Shown: piece after piece, positions 1-7,755 of the stretch | Position numbering within the stretch: the first letter of the stretch is position 1 | Layout: each line of letters starts with the position of its first letter | Assembly (NCBI GenBank): GCA_035532475.1 | Contig: DATKQY010000002.1 | Coordinates: forward strand, 1 to 43,178 | Length of the DNA: 43,178 nucleotides | Source of the DNA: DATKQY01 sp035532475 | GTDB lineage: Bacteria > Actinomycetota > Acidimicrobiia > Acidimicrobiales > Bog-793 | Direction: 5' to 3' | The notes under the pieces: model-generated | What the model was told of the DNA's origin: nothing | Seen by the model: only the letters and a program-made list of their open reading frames with translations | Databases searched by the model: none | Translations under genes and position numbers: made by a program

Positions 1-1
1 C

Positions 2-661
2 TACCGCTACGAGAAAGGCCGGGTGTGTGGCAACCAGCCGGTGCGCGCCGACTACCTCGACGAAGTTGTGTGGGCGCACGTCACCGCGCTGCTCGCCGAC
101 CCCACGCTCGTCCGCGCCGAGCTCGATCGACGCCTCGACGGGCTCAAGGCCGCCAACCCCGCCACCGCTGAACGTTCCCGGCTCGAGCTCGACGCAACCC
201 GCACCACCAAGGCCATCGGTCGCCTCGTCGAGGGGTACCAGGAGGAGCTCATCTCCCTCGAGGAGCTACGGGCCTGCATGCCTGCCCTGCGGGCCAAGCA
301 AGCAAGCACACGGGCCGCGCTCGACGCGCTCGACGCGCAACTGCTCGACCGCGAGACCTATCTGAAGCTGGCCGAGGACCTCGAGACCTTCCTCAGCCGA
401 CTGCGGGACACCGCTGAGTCCGCCACCGTCCTCGAGCGCCAGAAAGTGCTACGCAGCGTGGTCAAAGAAGTTCTCGTCGGACCCGAGCGCATCGTCATTC
501 GCCACTCCATCCCGGTGCACCGCCCCTTTCTGGGCCCCGGTTATCGGTTGCGTTTGAGGAGTCATCGCTCGTCCCGGTCACGAACACCCTGGAACCGCCG
601 GAATCGACGGCGACGGACACAGCGCCATCGTTCCGGTTCGCCGGGCCGTTGTAGCGCTTGA
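2..661 (+). CDS. Serine site-specific recombinase, C-terminal part (5' end outside window, 3' end rearranged)
   Basis: The reading frame is open from the window edge. It begins inside a recombinase zinc-ribbon: YRYEKGRVCGNQPVRADYLD, where VRAD-LD followed by VW is the hallmark of the region after the zinc beta-ribbon of large serine recombinases. A long charged helical segment follows (about residues 30-140), matching the coiled-coil domain of this family, then VLVGPERIVIRHSIP, a typical near-terminal beta segment. The catalytic resolvase domain must lie upstream of the window. From about 540 on, the frame reads through DNA that on the other strand codes for a beta-propeller protein, so the Arg/Ser-rich last 40 residues are probably not native. 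Such enzymes integrate or excise mobile elements. The family call is firm; whether the gene is still active cannot be judged here. Confidence 0.75.
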   Translation, partial: YRYEKGRVCGNQPVRADYLDEVVWAHVTALLADPTLVRAELDRRLDGLKAANPATAERSRLELDATRTTKAIGRLVEGYQEELISLEELRACMPALRAKQASTRAALDALDAQLLDRETYLKLAEDLETFLSRLRDTAESATVLERQKVLRSVVKEVLVGPERIVIRHSIPVHRPFLGPGYRLRLRSHRSSRSRTPWNRRNRRRRTQRHRSGSPGRCSA

Positions 662-1151
662 CCCACAGCTGCGCGCCGGTGGCAGCGTTGTAGGCGACCG
701 TCGCGTAGTCAGCGCCGTTCTCGGCGACCTCGGTTGTGCCGGTCACGAACAACCTGGCCCCGTTGGGGCTCACCGCCACGGAGGTGGCGCTGTCGTCGTG
801 GTTGGCCGGGCCGTTGTAGCGCCTGACCCACAGTCGTGCGCCGGTGGCGGCGTCATAGGCGACCGTGGCGAAGTCGAGACCCGATTTGGCGCCGGTGCTC
901 CCACCGGTCACGAAGACCTCGGCCCCGTCGGGGCTCACCGCCAGGGACTGGGTGCCGCTCGGGAAGAGCGTCTCCGGGCCGTTCCCAGGGCCGTGGTAGC
1001 GCTCAGCCCACAGCTGCGCGCCGGGAATGGCTGACGCGTGGGACGCTCGCGAAGCGCCGGTGGCCGTGCCCGACGCGCCGGCTGCGGCTGCCCCGAATAT
1101 GCTGAGCGCCGCAGCCCCAGTAACCAGCACACGCGCAATGCGCCTGGACAT
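495..1151 (-). pseudogene. Secreted PQQ/WD-like beta-propeller protein, 3'-truncated
   Basis: I chose the ATG giving MSRRIARVLVTGAAALSIFG, which has a basic n-region, a hydrophobic core and a small-residue cleavage area, so the product is probably exported. The mature part has repeats of about 55 residues: AxLWxxRYNGPANxxD, then SVAVSPxGxxxFVTG, then DYATVAYDAATG. This is the pattern of secreted actinobacterial quinoprotein-like or SBBP propellers. Only two full repeats and part of a third are present; intact members have many more. After GTSDDSSNATD the expected YATVAYDAATG is missing and the frame continues into the antisense of the recombinase for about 15 codons. The gene is therefore broken at about 540 by a rearrangement. 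A purine-rich stretch (GGAAGAG) lies about 8 nt before the ATG. Confidence 0.7.
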
Positions 1152-1677
1152 TGGAACATCTCTTCCACGCGGTGGGATGGTGCTGACGCCGACGATCCCA
1201 GAAGACCGACCGACTGGCGTCGACATCGCACTAACCTCTCCCGGCACCGTCATGATCAAGCAGTCGAGGTGGTCCGTGACAGGGCCGTTCGTCACATGGC
1301 GAGGTGGAACGGCCGATCTCCGCCAGCAACTTCTCTGATCACCGAGATCGGCAGCCCGAGCGGCAGGGCGAGCGGCGCCCGGAGCCCTCGGCCACGCCAG
1401 GTGAGGCCGGAGGGCTACTCCCCGCGGGCTGGCCTTCGATCAGCTCGCCTGCTCGGCGCCAGAAGGTTGACGTGTGCGCGCAGGTCCGGGCAGCGTGCTG
1501 GCTCTTCCTCCGCGGAGGAGTGGCGGGCCTTCGCACGATGGCCTGGATGAACCTCCAGCCTCGGTGTCGTTGCTTCGGGAACTCACAGCTGGCGGGCCGT
1601 GAAAGTGTCTTCCGCCCCTGGTCTCCACCCCGGTCCGGAGATACACCGTTGGCGGAGAGGTGTGAAGGAGGTGCGCC
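1152..1677. other. Non-coding gap with one hairpin
   Basis: I see no credible gene in these 526 bases. The only clear structure is an imperfect inverted repeat: AGCCCTCGGCC at 1383-1393 against GGCCGGAGGGCT at 1405-1416, 11 pairs with one bulge and an 11-nt loop. It could be a terminator-like hairpin, but it has no T tract. The last bases carry the strong ribosome binding site of the next gene. Confidence 0.4.
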
Positions 1678-1971
1678 ATGTCCCTCCACACGAGACGCGG
1701 CATTGAAGAAACGGGTGAGGACGTAGACGAACGCGAAGCGGCACGGCGGCAATTGCAGGCCCGGCGCGACTTCATCTCACACCTGGTCGCCTACGTTGTG
1801 GTCAACGGCTTCCTGGTCGGCGTGTGGGCCTTCACTGGCGCCGGCTACTTCTGGCCGGCATGGGTCATCGGCGGGTGGGGCGTGGGCCTGCTGATGCACG
1901 TGTGGGATGTGTTTCTGCGGCGGCCAGTGACCGAGGCGGATATCGACGCCGAGCTGAACCGCCATCGCTGA
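1678..1971 (+). CDS. 2TM domain-containing membrane protein
   Basis: A 97-residue protein. Residues 1-35 are charged and helical, ending in EREAARRQLQARRDF. Two hydrophobic helices follow, at about 36-56 (ISHLVAYVVVNGFLVGVWAF) and about 62-80, separated by a short Trp/Pro-rich turn (GAGYFWPAWVIGGWG). The layout, a charged helix, F-x-x-H-x-x-x-Y-x-x-V-N in helix 1 and FWP before helix 2, fits the 2TM domain family (Pfam 2TM), whose members are sometimes fused to histidine kinases or stand alone. Function is unknown. The start is well supported by a near-perfect Shine-Dalgarno (AAGGAGGTG) a few bases before the ATG. It stands alone in an accessory stretch, with no sign of an operon. Confidence 0.8.
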   Translation: MSLHTRRGIEETGEDVDEREAARRQLQARRDFISHLVAYVVVNGFLVGVWAFTGAGYFWPAWVIGGWGVGLLMHVWDVFLRRPVTEADIDAELNRHR

Positions 1972-2426
1972 TCGTCCGCCGGCTCCTCAACTGTCTGCCA
2001 TGCGGTGCCGTCGGTGTCCGTTGAGCGCCTCGGGTTAGGCGTCACGCACTGCTTGTTGCATGTAGCAATCAAGTTCCGTGCACAAGGTCGGCTCTCCCTG
2101 GCGCCCCGGTGCTCCAGTTGTCGCGAGCCACGAGGAGGATGTACCGCCGCCAGGCGGTCGTTGTGCGTGCGACAGCCAGGTGGGCTCATTCAGTGACATC
2201 GACCTCGCCCGAGGACGGAGGGACGCCTCGGTCGCCGAGTTCGGAGCTGGCTGTGTGCGGCGGTCAGCGACATTCCTCGGCCGGAACATCGTTCCTGCGA
2301 TCAGGTTCGTCCGTTCAGCTGACGGTCTCAATGGTATCCATCGCAACTTTCAGCGCTCGGATCCCAATCGGTCCCGCGAGGACCAAGGCCGCGGGTCGCG
2401 TCCCGAGGTCCTGCGACGAGCGGCCG
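1972..2426. other. Non-coding gap, possible degraded DNA
   Basis: About 450 bases without a convincing gene. Open frames on both strands are low-complexity and do not resemble known proteins. A small imperfect hairpin (CTTGTTGC/GCAATCAAG) sits near 2050-2075. The right end carries a TACACT box just before the SRPBCC gene. Confidence 0.35.
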
Positions 2427-2432
2427 TACACT
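2427..2432 (+). promoter_or_regulatory. Candidate -10 box for a leaderless SRPBCC transcript
   Basis: TACACT ends 6 nt before CTG at 2439, the codon where the AHSA1-type protein family would be expected to begin. Spacing matches other TANNNT boxes in this window that sit 6-7 nt before start codons. No clear -35 is visible. Confidence 0.3.
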
Positions 2433-2438
2433 AACGGC

Positions 2439-2897
2439 CTGGGCTCGACTCGTGTCGCTCGTCACATTCTCGCTCCCCGCGCCGTCGTCTATCGCGCGCT
2501 GCTCGATGCGCGCGCGATGACGACGTGGAGGGTGCCGACAGGCATGACCAGCAACGTCCATGAGTTCGATGCCCGCGAAGGTGGCTCGTTCCGTATCTCG
2601 CTCACGTACGATGCGCCGACCGCCACGGGCAAGACGACCGCGCATACCGACACGTACCACGGTCACTTCGCGAAGCTCGTGCCGAACGAGCAAGTAGTCG
2701 AAGTGCTCGAGTTCGAGACAGCAGATCCCGACCTGCGCGGCGTGATGACCATCACTACGACGCTTGCTGATGCAGACGGCGGCACCGATGTCCTCGTCGT
2801 GCACGAAGGGATACCTGGGGGTGTGGCGACCTCCGACAACGAGACCGGCACGCGGATGTCACTCGCGAATCTCGCCGCTCTCGTTGAGGCGGGCTAG
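2439..2897 (+). CDS. SRPBCC / AHSA1-like (activator of Hsp90 ATPase 1 homologue) protein
   Basis: About 152 residues with the full START-like fold pattern: ARHILAPRAVVYRALLDARA (helix-grip entry), TTWRVPTGMTSNVHEFDARE, GGSFRISLTYD, the long HTDTYHGHFAKLVPNEQVVE segment, and the C-terminal helix NETGTRMSLANLAALVEAG. AHSA1-like proteins of this subgroup are common in bacteria; most bind small hydrophobic ligands or have no known role. The frame is open upstream to 2109, but the extra 110 residues there look like noise. No ATG, GTG or TTG lies where homologues begin. CTG at 2439, 6 nt after a TACACT box, gives a start of the right length, so either this is a CTG-initiated leaderless gene or the true start was lost. 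Family identity is sure; the start is not. Confidence 0.75.
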   Translation: MGSTRVARHILAPRAVVYRALLDARAMTTWRVPTGMTSNVHEFDAREGGSFRISLTYDAPTATGKTTAHTDTYHGHFAKLVPNEQVVEVLEFETADPDLRGVMTITTTLADADGGTDVLVVHEGIPGGVATSDNETGTRMSLANLAALVEAG

Positions 2898-3043
2898 GCG
2901 ATCAGCGATCGCCTACGCCCCTCTTGGTACCTCCGGCACATTCCACCGCGCGTCACGAAATACGCACTGGCGAAGTCGCGACGCGTATCGGCGAAGTGCC
3001 GACCAGGGGCAGAGCCGTCGTGGCGTCGAGCCACCCCGGCCGC

Positions 3044-5431
3044 TCACGGCGTGGAAGGCGCAGCGGACCAACGCAGGCCATCCCAGTGCAGGAAGAGGCC
3101 CGATGCCGTGCCCCTGCCGCCGCGCTGGGAGGAGCCGACCGCCCAGCACGCCGAGGCACCGATGCACGACACGCTTTCGAGAAGCCCCGACGCTCCCGTC
3201 TCCCGTGGGAGCACGAGGGCGGCGACGACCCAGCGCCGTCCGTCCCAGCGCTCGACGAGATCCCGGTAACCGAGCCGGTCGCTGAAAGACGATCCGACTG
3301 CCCAGCACAGCGACGGGCTGACGCAGGTCACCGCCGAGAGGGACGAGCCTTCGGGCTGCGAGGCGGGGACCCGGTTGGGGCTGGCGACGATGGACCAGCG
3401 CCTGCCGTCCCACCGCTCCACCAGGCTCCTCTCGGTGCCGGAACGGGTCAGGTAGTCGCCCGCCGCCCAGCATGTCGACGCGGTGACGCACGAGATGCCG
3501 TAGAGCTGGTCCTGGAGGGCACCGGGCTCGCCCGGGCTCGTCACCTCCTCCCAGACCGAGCCGTCCCAACGCTCGACCAGCGTCCGGGACCGCTGTGCGC
3601 GGTCCAGGTAGTCGCCCACGGCCCAGCAGTCGGAGGGGTCGACGCAGGTCACCGCAAGGAGCGAGGTCAAAGAGGAGGGGTCAGGAGCCGCCGACAAGGA
3701 CCAGGATCTCCCGTTCCAGTGCTCGACCACGTTCAAGGTGCTGTAGGTGGCCGCCTGGTACTCGCCCACGGCCCAGCAGTCGGACGCGTCGGCACACGAG
3801 ACGCCAAAGAGCAGCGCTGAGCTTGGGCGTCTTGGGTTGGCAACGAGCTTCCAGCGTGTTCCGTCCCAGTGCTCGACAAGGCCCGGGAAGTTGCCCTCGT
3901 TGCCGCTGGCGAACGAACCGACTGCCCAGCAGTCGGAGGCGGTGAGGCACGCGACGGCTCGAAGCTGCACCAGCGGGTACGGGACCGCCGCTGCCGGTGT
4001 CGGGCTCGCCCGTTCGGCCCAGGTCTGGCCGTCCCAGTGCTCGGCGAGGCCGCCCCGGCCGAGCAGGCCACGTTGGACGGACCCTACGGCCCAGCAGTCG
4101 GAGCTGCTGACGCAAGCGACCCCGTTCAGCGTGGTGTCGATGAGCGCTGCGCCGACCGGTCGCAGAGGCTGAGCTGGCGATGGGCGGCTACCGGGGCTGG
4201 CGACGCCCGCGGTGGCGTGCGTGCTCGCCACCGGCAGGCCGACGACTCGCCTCGGACGGCCAGTGGCCATCTCCGAGCCGTCGCCGAGCTGTCCGTACTG
4301 GTCGGCCCCCCAGGACCACACCGCACCGCTTCGCGCGACGGCGAACGCGACCTCCCCGTCGGCGGCCACCTGCGCCACGCCGGGCAGCGCGCTGACGCGC
4401 CCCGGCAGCGCGCTGTTGGCCAGGCGTCCGTCGCCGAGCTCACCGTCGGTGCCCCGGCCCCAGGCCCACACCGTTCCGTCGGCGAGCAGCGCATAGCCGC
4501 TTGAGGCGCCCGCCTCGATTGCCACGACACCGGTCAGGCGCCGCACCCGAACCGGCGCCGCCTCGTCGAGGCGCTCCCGGCCGTTGCCCAGCTCTCCGAA
4601 CTCGTCGTCACCCCAAGCCCACACGCTCCCGTCCGAACGCAGGGCGTAGCAGGTGTCCCCGCCCGCGGCGATCGCCACCACGCCAGCGAGCCCCCGCACG
4701 CGGAGCGGGATCGCGGACGCGCGCAGGTTCGCAGCGCGCGGACCGCCCGCGGCTGGGGGGCCCTGCCCGAGCTGGCCGAGGGTGTTGTCGCCGAAGGCCC
4801 ACACTGTGCCGTCCGCGAGCAGCGCATAGGCGTCGGCGGACCCCCCGGCGAGGGCGACGACATCGCGGAGCCCGTGCACCTGGCGCGGGATGCTTGAGGT
4901 GGGAGCGCCCGACGCCGTGCCGAGCTGCCCGTAGGAGTTGTTCCCCCACGCCCAAGCCGTGCGGTCCCGCCGGATCGCATAGGCCGAGAACGCGCCCGCA
5001 GCGACAGCGGTCACCCCGGCCAGGCCGGGCACGCGGACCGGCGCTCGCCGAAGGGCTAGGTCGGCCCGGCCAAGCTCGCCCGCGCTGTCGTCGCCCCACG
5101 CCCAGAGCGTGCCATCCCGCAGGAGGGCGTAGGCGCTGGCGCCGCCGGCGGCGACGGCGGTCACCCTGGAGAGCCCGGCCACCTCGACCGGGACGGCGCT
5201 CGACGACGCGCCGTCGGCCGCGCCGAGCTGCCCCTCGAGGTTGTCACCCCAAGACCGCACGTGGCCGTCGGTGAGGAGCGCATAGCCGGCATAGCCCCCG
5301 GCGTGCACGCTGGCGACCGCCACCTTCTGCTCGGCGCGGCTCCGCGGCGTAGCGACGAACGCCGCCTCCGAAACGGCGGACCCCAGCAGCAACCCCGTAG
5401 CGAGCAGCTGCCGCAGCACGGCACCTCGCAC
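3044..5431 (-). CDS. Secreted tandem-repeat protein: seven RCC1 repeats followed by seven CX5CW repeats
   Basis: A 795-residue protein starting at GTG. Residues 1-25 (VRGAVLRQLLATGLLLGSAVSEAA) are a plausible signal peptide. Residues about 37-402 hold seven RCC1 (ATS1) repeats, each with YALLxDGTVWAWGDNxxGQLG or a variant; seven repeats make one complete RCC1-type beta-propeller. After a short Pro/Ser linker, residues about 430-795 hold seven repeats of another kind, each with a CX5CW core such as VACVSSSDCWAVGS, then LVEHWDGxxW. Paired cysteines in every repeat would suit disulfides outside the cell. The start is supported by TACGCT exactly 6 nt upstream. The frame is open to 5935, but that part has no protein-like features. 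Binding partner and role are unknown; an extracellular scaffold is inference. Confidence 0.85.
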   Translation of the reverse strand: MRGAVLRQLLATGLLLGSAVSEAAFVATPRSRAEQKVAVASVHAGGYAGYALLTDGHVRSWGDNLEGQLGAADGASSSAVPVEVAGLSRVTAVAAGGASAYALLRDGTLWAWGDDSAGELGRADLALRRAPVRVPGLAGVTAVAAGAFSAYAIRRDRTAWAWGNNSYGQLGTASGAPTSSIPRQVHGLRDVVALAGGSADAYALLADGTVWAFGDNTLGQLGQGPPAAGGPRAANLRASAIPLRVRGLAGVVAIAAGGDTCYALRSDGSVWAWGDDEFGELGNGRERLDEAAPVRVRRLTGVVAIEAGASSGYALLADGTVWAWGRGTDGELGDGRLANSALPGRVSALPGVAQVAADGEVAFAVARSGAVWSWGADQYGQLGDGSEMATGRPRRVVGLPVASTHATAGVASPGSRPSPAQPLRPVGAALIDTTLNGVACVSSSDCWAVGSVQRGLLGRGGLAEHWDGQTWAERASPTPAAAVPYPLVQLRAVACLTASDCWAVGSFASGNEGNFPGLVEHWDGTRWKLVANPRRPSSALLFGVSCADASDCWAVGEYQAATYSTLNVVEHWNGRSWSLSAAPDPSSLTSLLAVTCVDPSDCWAVGDYLDRAQRSRTLVERWDGSVWEEVTSPGEPGALQDQLYGISCVTASTCWAAGDYLTRSGTERSLVERWDGRRWSIVASPNRVPASQPEGSSLSAVTCVSPSLCWAVGSSFSDRLGYRDLVERWDGRRWVVAALVLPRETGASGLLESVSCIGASACWAVGSSQRGGRGTASGLFLHWDGLRWSAAPSTP

Positions 5432-5437
5432 GCTCGG

Positions 5438-5443
5438 AGCGTA
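5438..5443 (-). promoter_or_regulatory. Candidate -10 box for the RCC1-repeat gene (leaderless)
   Basis: On the minus strand TACGCT is followed by 6 nt (CCGAGC) and then the GTG start codon at 5431. There is no Shine-Dalgarno. This favours transcription starting at, or within a base of, the start codon. The rest of 5444-5767, between this gene and the divergent SnoaL-like gene, shows nothing else I can name. Confidence 0.4.
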
Positions 5444-5767
5444 CGCCCCTCGCAGCGCCAGAGCGCTCGGCCTGCCCGTGAAGGGGCACGCCTTGTCTCC
5501 CGCGGCGCCGGCCGGAAGCAGGTATGCCGATGCCGAGCGCGCTACCCGGGTCGATGGCCGAGGCCATCGCGCTTCGCGACAGTCGCACGGCCCGGCCCCT
5601 CTTGCCAACGAGTCGGTCGAAGCTCCGGAGAGACTGCGCCCCTTGCGGGGCATAGCAACAAGCGCATTCCTTCGAGGGTGCTTGCTCTTGGGCGGCGCGT
5701 CGGAGATGACGATGGACCGCGTCCGCCACCGGGCACTGCCCGGGGCGAAGTGACGAGGAGACATCCA

Positions 5768-6166
5768 ATGGATCGCTCCCCCGAGGTCGAGCGGTTGGTC
5801 ATCCAGCTGATGGGGCGCATGAAGGCGGGCGACGCTGCCGGCGTCGAGGAGTTGTTCGCGCCGGGCGCGCCAACGCTCCTCGTTGGTAATGGCCCCGACG
5901 GCTGGTATTGGGGCAGCGACGCGACCGTCACCCACCTTCGGGTGGCGCTCGAGGCTTACGGCGGCGTTCCCTTCGAGCCGCCAACAGGCTGCGCGGCGTC
6001 GCCGAGGTTCCAGCTAGGCCGCGCGTTCTCAGTTTGTGCGCACGAACTCCACGGCGTTCACGACTTATCTGACCTGTCCCAGCTTGTTGTGCGCAGTCTC
6101 AGTTTGTCGGGCGCGCATCATCGACGAGCTGCTCAGACGCGGGCCATGTTGGCGAAGCGGGCGTAG
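5768..6166 (+). pseudogene. SnoaL-like / NTF2-fold protein, probably truncated
   Basis: The ATG at 5768 is preceded by GAGGAG with good spacing. Residues 1-76 fit the start of a small SnoaL/NTF2-like domain: MDRSPEVERLVIQLMGRMKA, GDAAGVEELFA, LLVGNGPDGWYWG, and a helix ending in a Gly/Pro-rich turn. From about residue 80 the sequence no longer looks like the family: RAFSVCAHELHGVHDLSD and onward is encoded by DNA carrying three short direct repeats (6027-6107). The frame ends inside the 3' end of dnaB, on the opposite strand. I read this as a gene whose 3' half was replaced by inserted or deleted DNA. If translated, the product would be a 132-residue chimera of unknown function. Confidence 0.5.
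6027..6107 (+). repeat. Three short direct repeats between a broken gene and dnaB
   Basis: TCTCAGTTTGT occurs exactly at 6027-6037 and at 6097-6107. A variant, TCCCAGCTTGT, lies at 6077-6087. Two copies are flanked by GTGCGC. The repeats start where the SnoaL-like gene loses similarity to its family, so they may be the remains of a mobile element end. No partner copy was noticed elsewhere in the window. Confidence 0.5.
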
Positions 6167-7506
6167 TTGCCCACGAAGGCGAGCTGGACGATCCCTGTCG
6201 GGCCATTGCGGTGCTTGGCGATGATGATCTCGGCGGCTCCCCGGTCCGTCGACTCCTGGTTGTATACCTCGTCGCGGTAGATGAACATCACGACGTCGGC
6301 GTCCTGCTCGATCGCGCCAGACTCGCGCAAGTCAGCCAGCATCGGCCGCTTGTCGGCACGACTCTCGAGCGAGCGTGAGAGCTGGCTGAGCGCGATGACA
6401 GGAATCTCGAGCTCACGAGCGAGGATCTTCAGGCCACGGCTGATCTCGGAGATCTCGACCTGCCGGTTCTCGGCCCCGTGGCGGCCGGTCATGAGCTGCA
6501 GGTAGTCGACGACCACCATGCCGAGGCCCTCCCGGCTCTTCATCCGCCGAGCCTTGGCCCTGATGTCCATCACCGTCACGTTCGGGTTGTCGTCGATGTG
6601 GAGCGGGGCGTTGCCGAGCCTGCCGATGGCATGGCTGATCTTCGGCCAGTCGCCCTCCAACAGCCGGCCATTGCGCATTCGGGAGGCGTCCACTCTCGCC
6701 TCCGCGCAGAGGACGCGCTGGGCGATCTCCAGGTGGCTCATCTCGAGGGAGAAGAACAGCACCGGTGTTCCGAGGATCGCCGCGTTCGCGGCGATCCCGA
6801 GCGCGAAGGCCGTCTTGCCCATCGACGGGCGGGCGCCCACCACGACGAGGTTGGACGGCTGCAGGCCGGCGAGGTGCTCGTCGAGGTCGTGGAAGCCGCT
6901 CGGTACGCCTGTGATCGTCTCGCCACGCCCGTAGAGCTCCTCCAGGCGGTCGAGGCTGCGGCTGAGCAGCTCCTGCAGTGGCGAGATCGTGTCGGCGGAG
7001 CGACGCTGAGCCACATCGAAGACCATCGCCTCGGCGCGGTCCACCGCCTCCGTGACGTCGTCGGGGAGCCCGTACCCGATCTCGGCGATCTCGTGCGCAA
7101 CGCCAATCAGGCGCCTGAGGAGGGCGTGCTCCTCCACGATCCCGCCGTAGCGGCCGGCGCTCGAGATCGACGGTGTGTTCGACTGCAGGGCAACGAGGGC
7201 GGCCGCCCCTCCTGTCTCCTCCAGCACGCCCGCCCGCCGTAGCTCCTCGGCGACGGTGACGGCGTCGGCCGGCTCACCCCGAGCGTAAAGGGAGGTGATC
7301 GCAGAGAAGATGTGGGCGTGCGACGGCTTGTAGAAGTCCTCCGGCGCGCACCGTTCGACGGCGACAGCGATGGCATCGCGCGAGAGCAGCATCGCCCCGA
7401 GCAGCGACTCCTCCGCTTCGAGGTTGTGCGGGGGGACGCGGCCGGGAGATGACGGACCCGGTGCCGGTCGAACCCGTCGTCGGGACTCGTCAAGAGGCTG
7501 CAGCAT
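6133..7506 (-). CDS. dnaB: Replicative DNA helicase DnaB
   Basis: A 457-residue hexameric 5'-3' helicase for fork unwinding. Residues about 20-125 are the N-terminal DnaB domain, starting at PPHNLEAEESLLGAMLLS. RecA-like motifs follow: Walker A GARPSMGKT at 224-232, Walker B region MVVVDYLQLM, IALSQLSRSLESRADKRPML, and the arginine-finger region near VMFIYRDEVY. No intein or insertion is present, although DnaB often carries one in actinobacteria. The start is the ATG giving MLQPLDESRRR, with GAGGTCCGCC in front; the open frame upstream is not protein-like. It sits 249 bp downstream of rplI on the same strand, the usual order rpsF-ssb-rpsR-rplI-dnaB. The likely loader partner, DciA, is encoded near dnaN in this window. 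Confidence 0.97.
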   Translation of the reverse strand: MLQPLDESRRRVRPAPGPSSPGRVPPHNLEAEESLLGAMLLSRDAIAVAVERCAPEDFYKPSHAHIFSAITSLYARGEPADAVTVAEELRRAGVLEETGGAAALVALQSNTPSISSAGRYGGIVEEHALLRRLIGVAHEIAEIGYGLPDDVTEAVDRAEAMVFDVAQRRSADTISPLQELLSRSLDRLEELYGRGETITGVPSGFHDLDEHLAGLQPSNLVVVGARPSMGKTAFALGIAANAAILGTPVLFFSLEMSHLEIAQRVLCAEARVDASRMRNGRLLEGDWPKISHAIGRLGNAPLHIDDNPNVTVMDIRAKARRMKSREGLGMVVVDYLQLMTGRHGAENRQVEISEISRGLKILARELEIPVIALSQLSRSLESRADKRPMLADLRESGAIEQDADVVMFIYRDEVYNQESTDRGAAEIIIAKHRNGPTGIVQLAFVGNYARFANMARV

Positions 7507-7755
7507 GGCGGACCTCACACTGCACCTTCGCGGCTGTTGGCAACTAGACCCGTTGCGAGTGGATTTCCCCGCGCTGGCTGTGCATTTCCGGGGGACGACA
7601 GCCATCGGTCTGTGGGCGGCGGAGCCAGCCGCCAGCTAACGCCAGGTCGGGAGTGGTGCACGCCGCCGGAGAGTACGGCAGGGGTGTATCAGCCACTAAT
7701 GGCAACCGGAAGGCACAAGATCGCGCGAGGTGCAGGCGGCCGCCGAGAGCGGCGA

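Noticed and set aside
1383..1416. Hairpin before the 2TM gene as a riboswitch
   Set aside because: Only one stem is visible and none of the conserved cores of known riboswitch classes could be recognised.
5432..5935. N-terminal extension of the RCC1-repeat gene
   Set aside because: Lacks protein-like composition, crosses the divergent SnoaL-like gene, and the signal peptide begins at GTG 5431.
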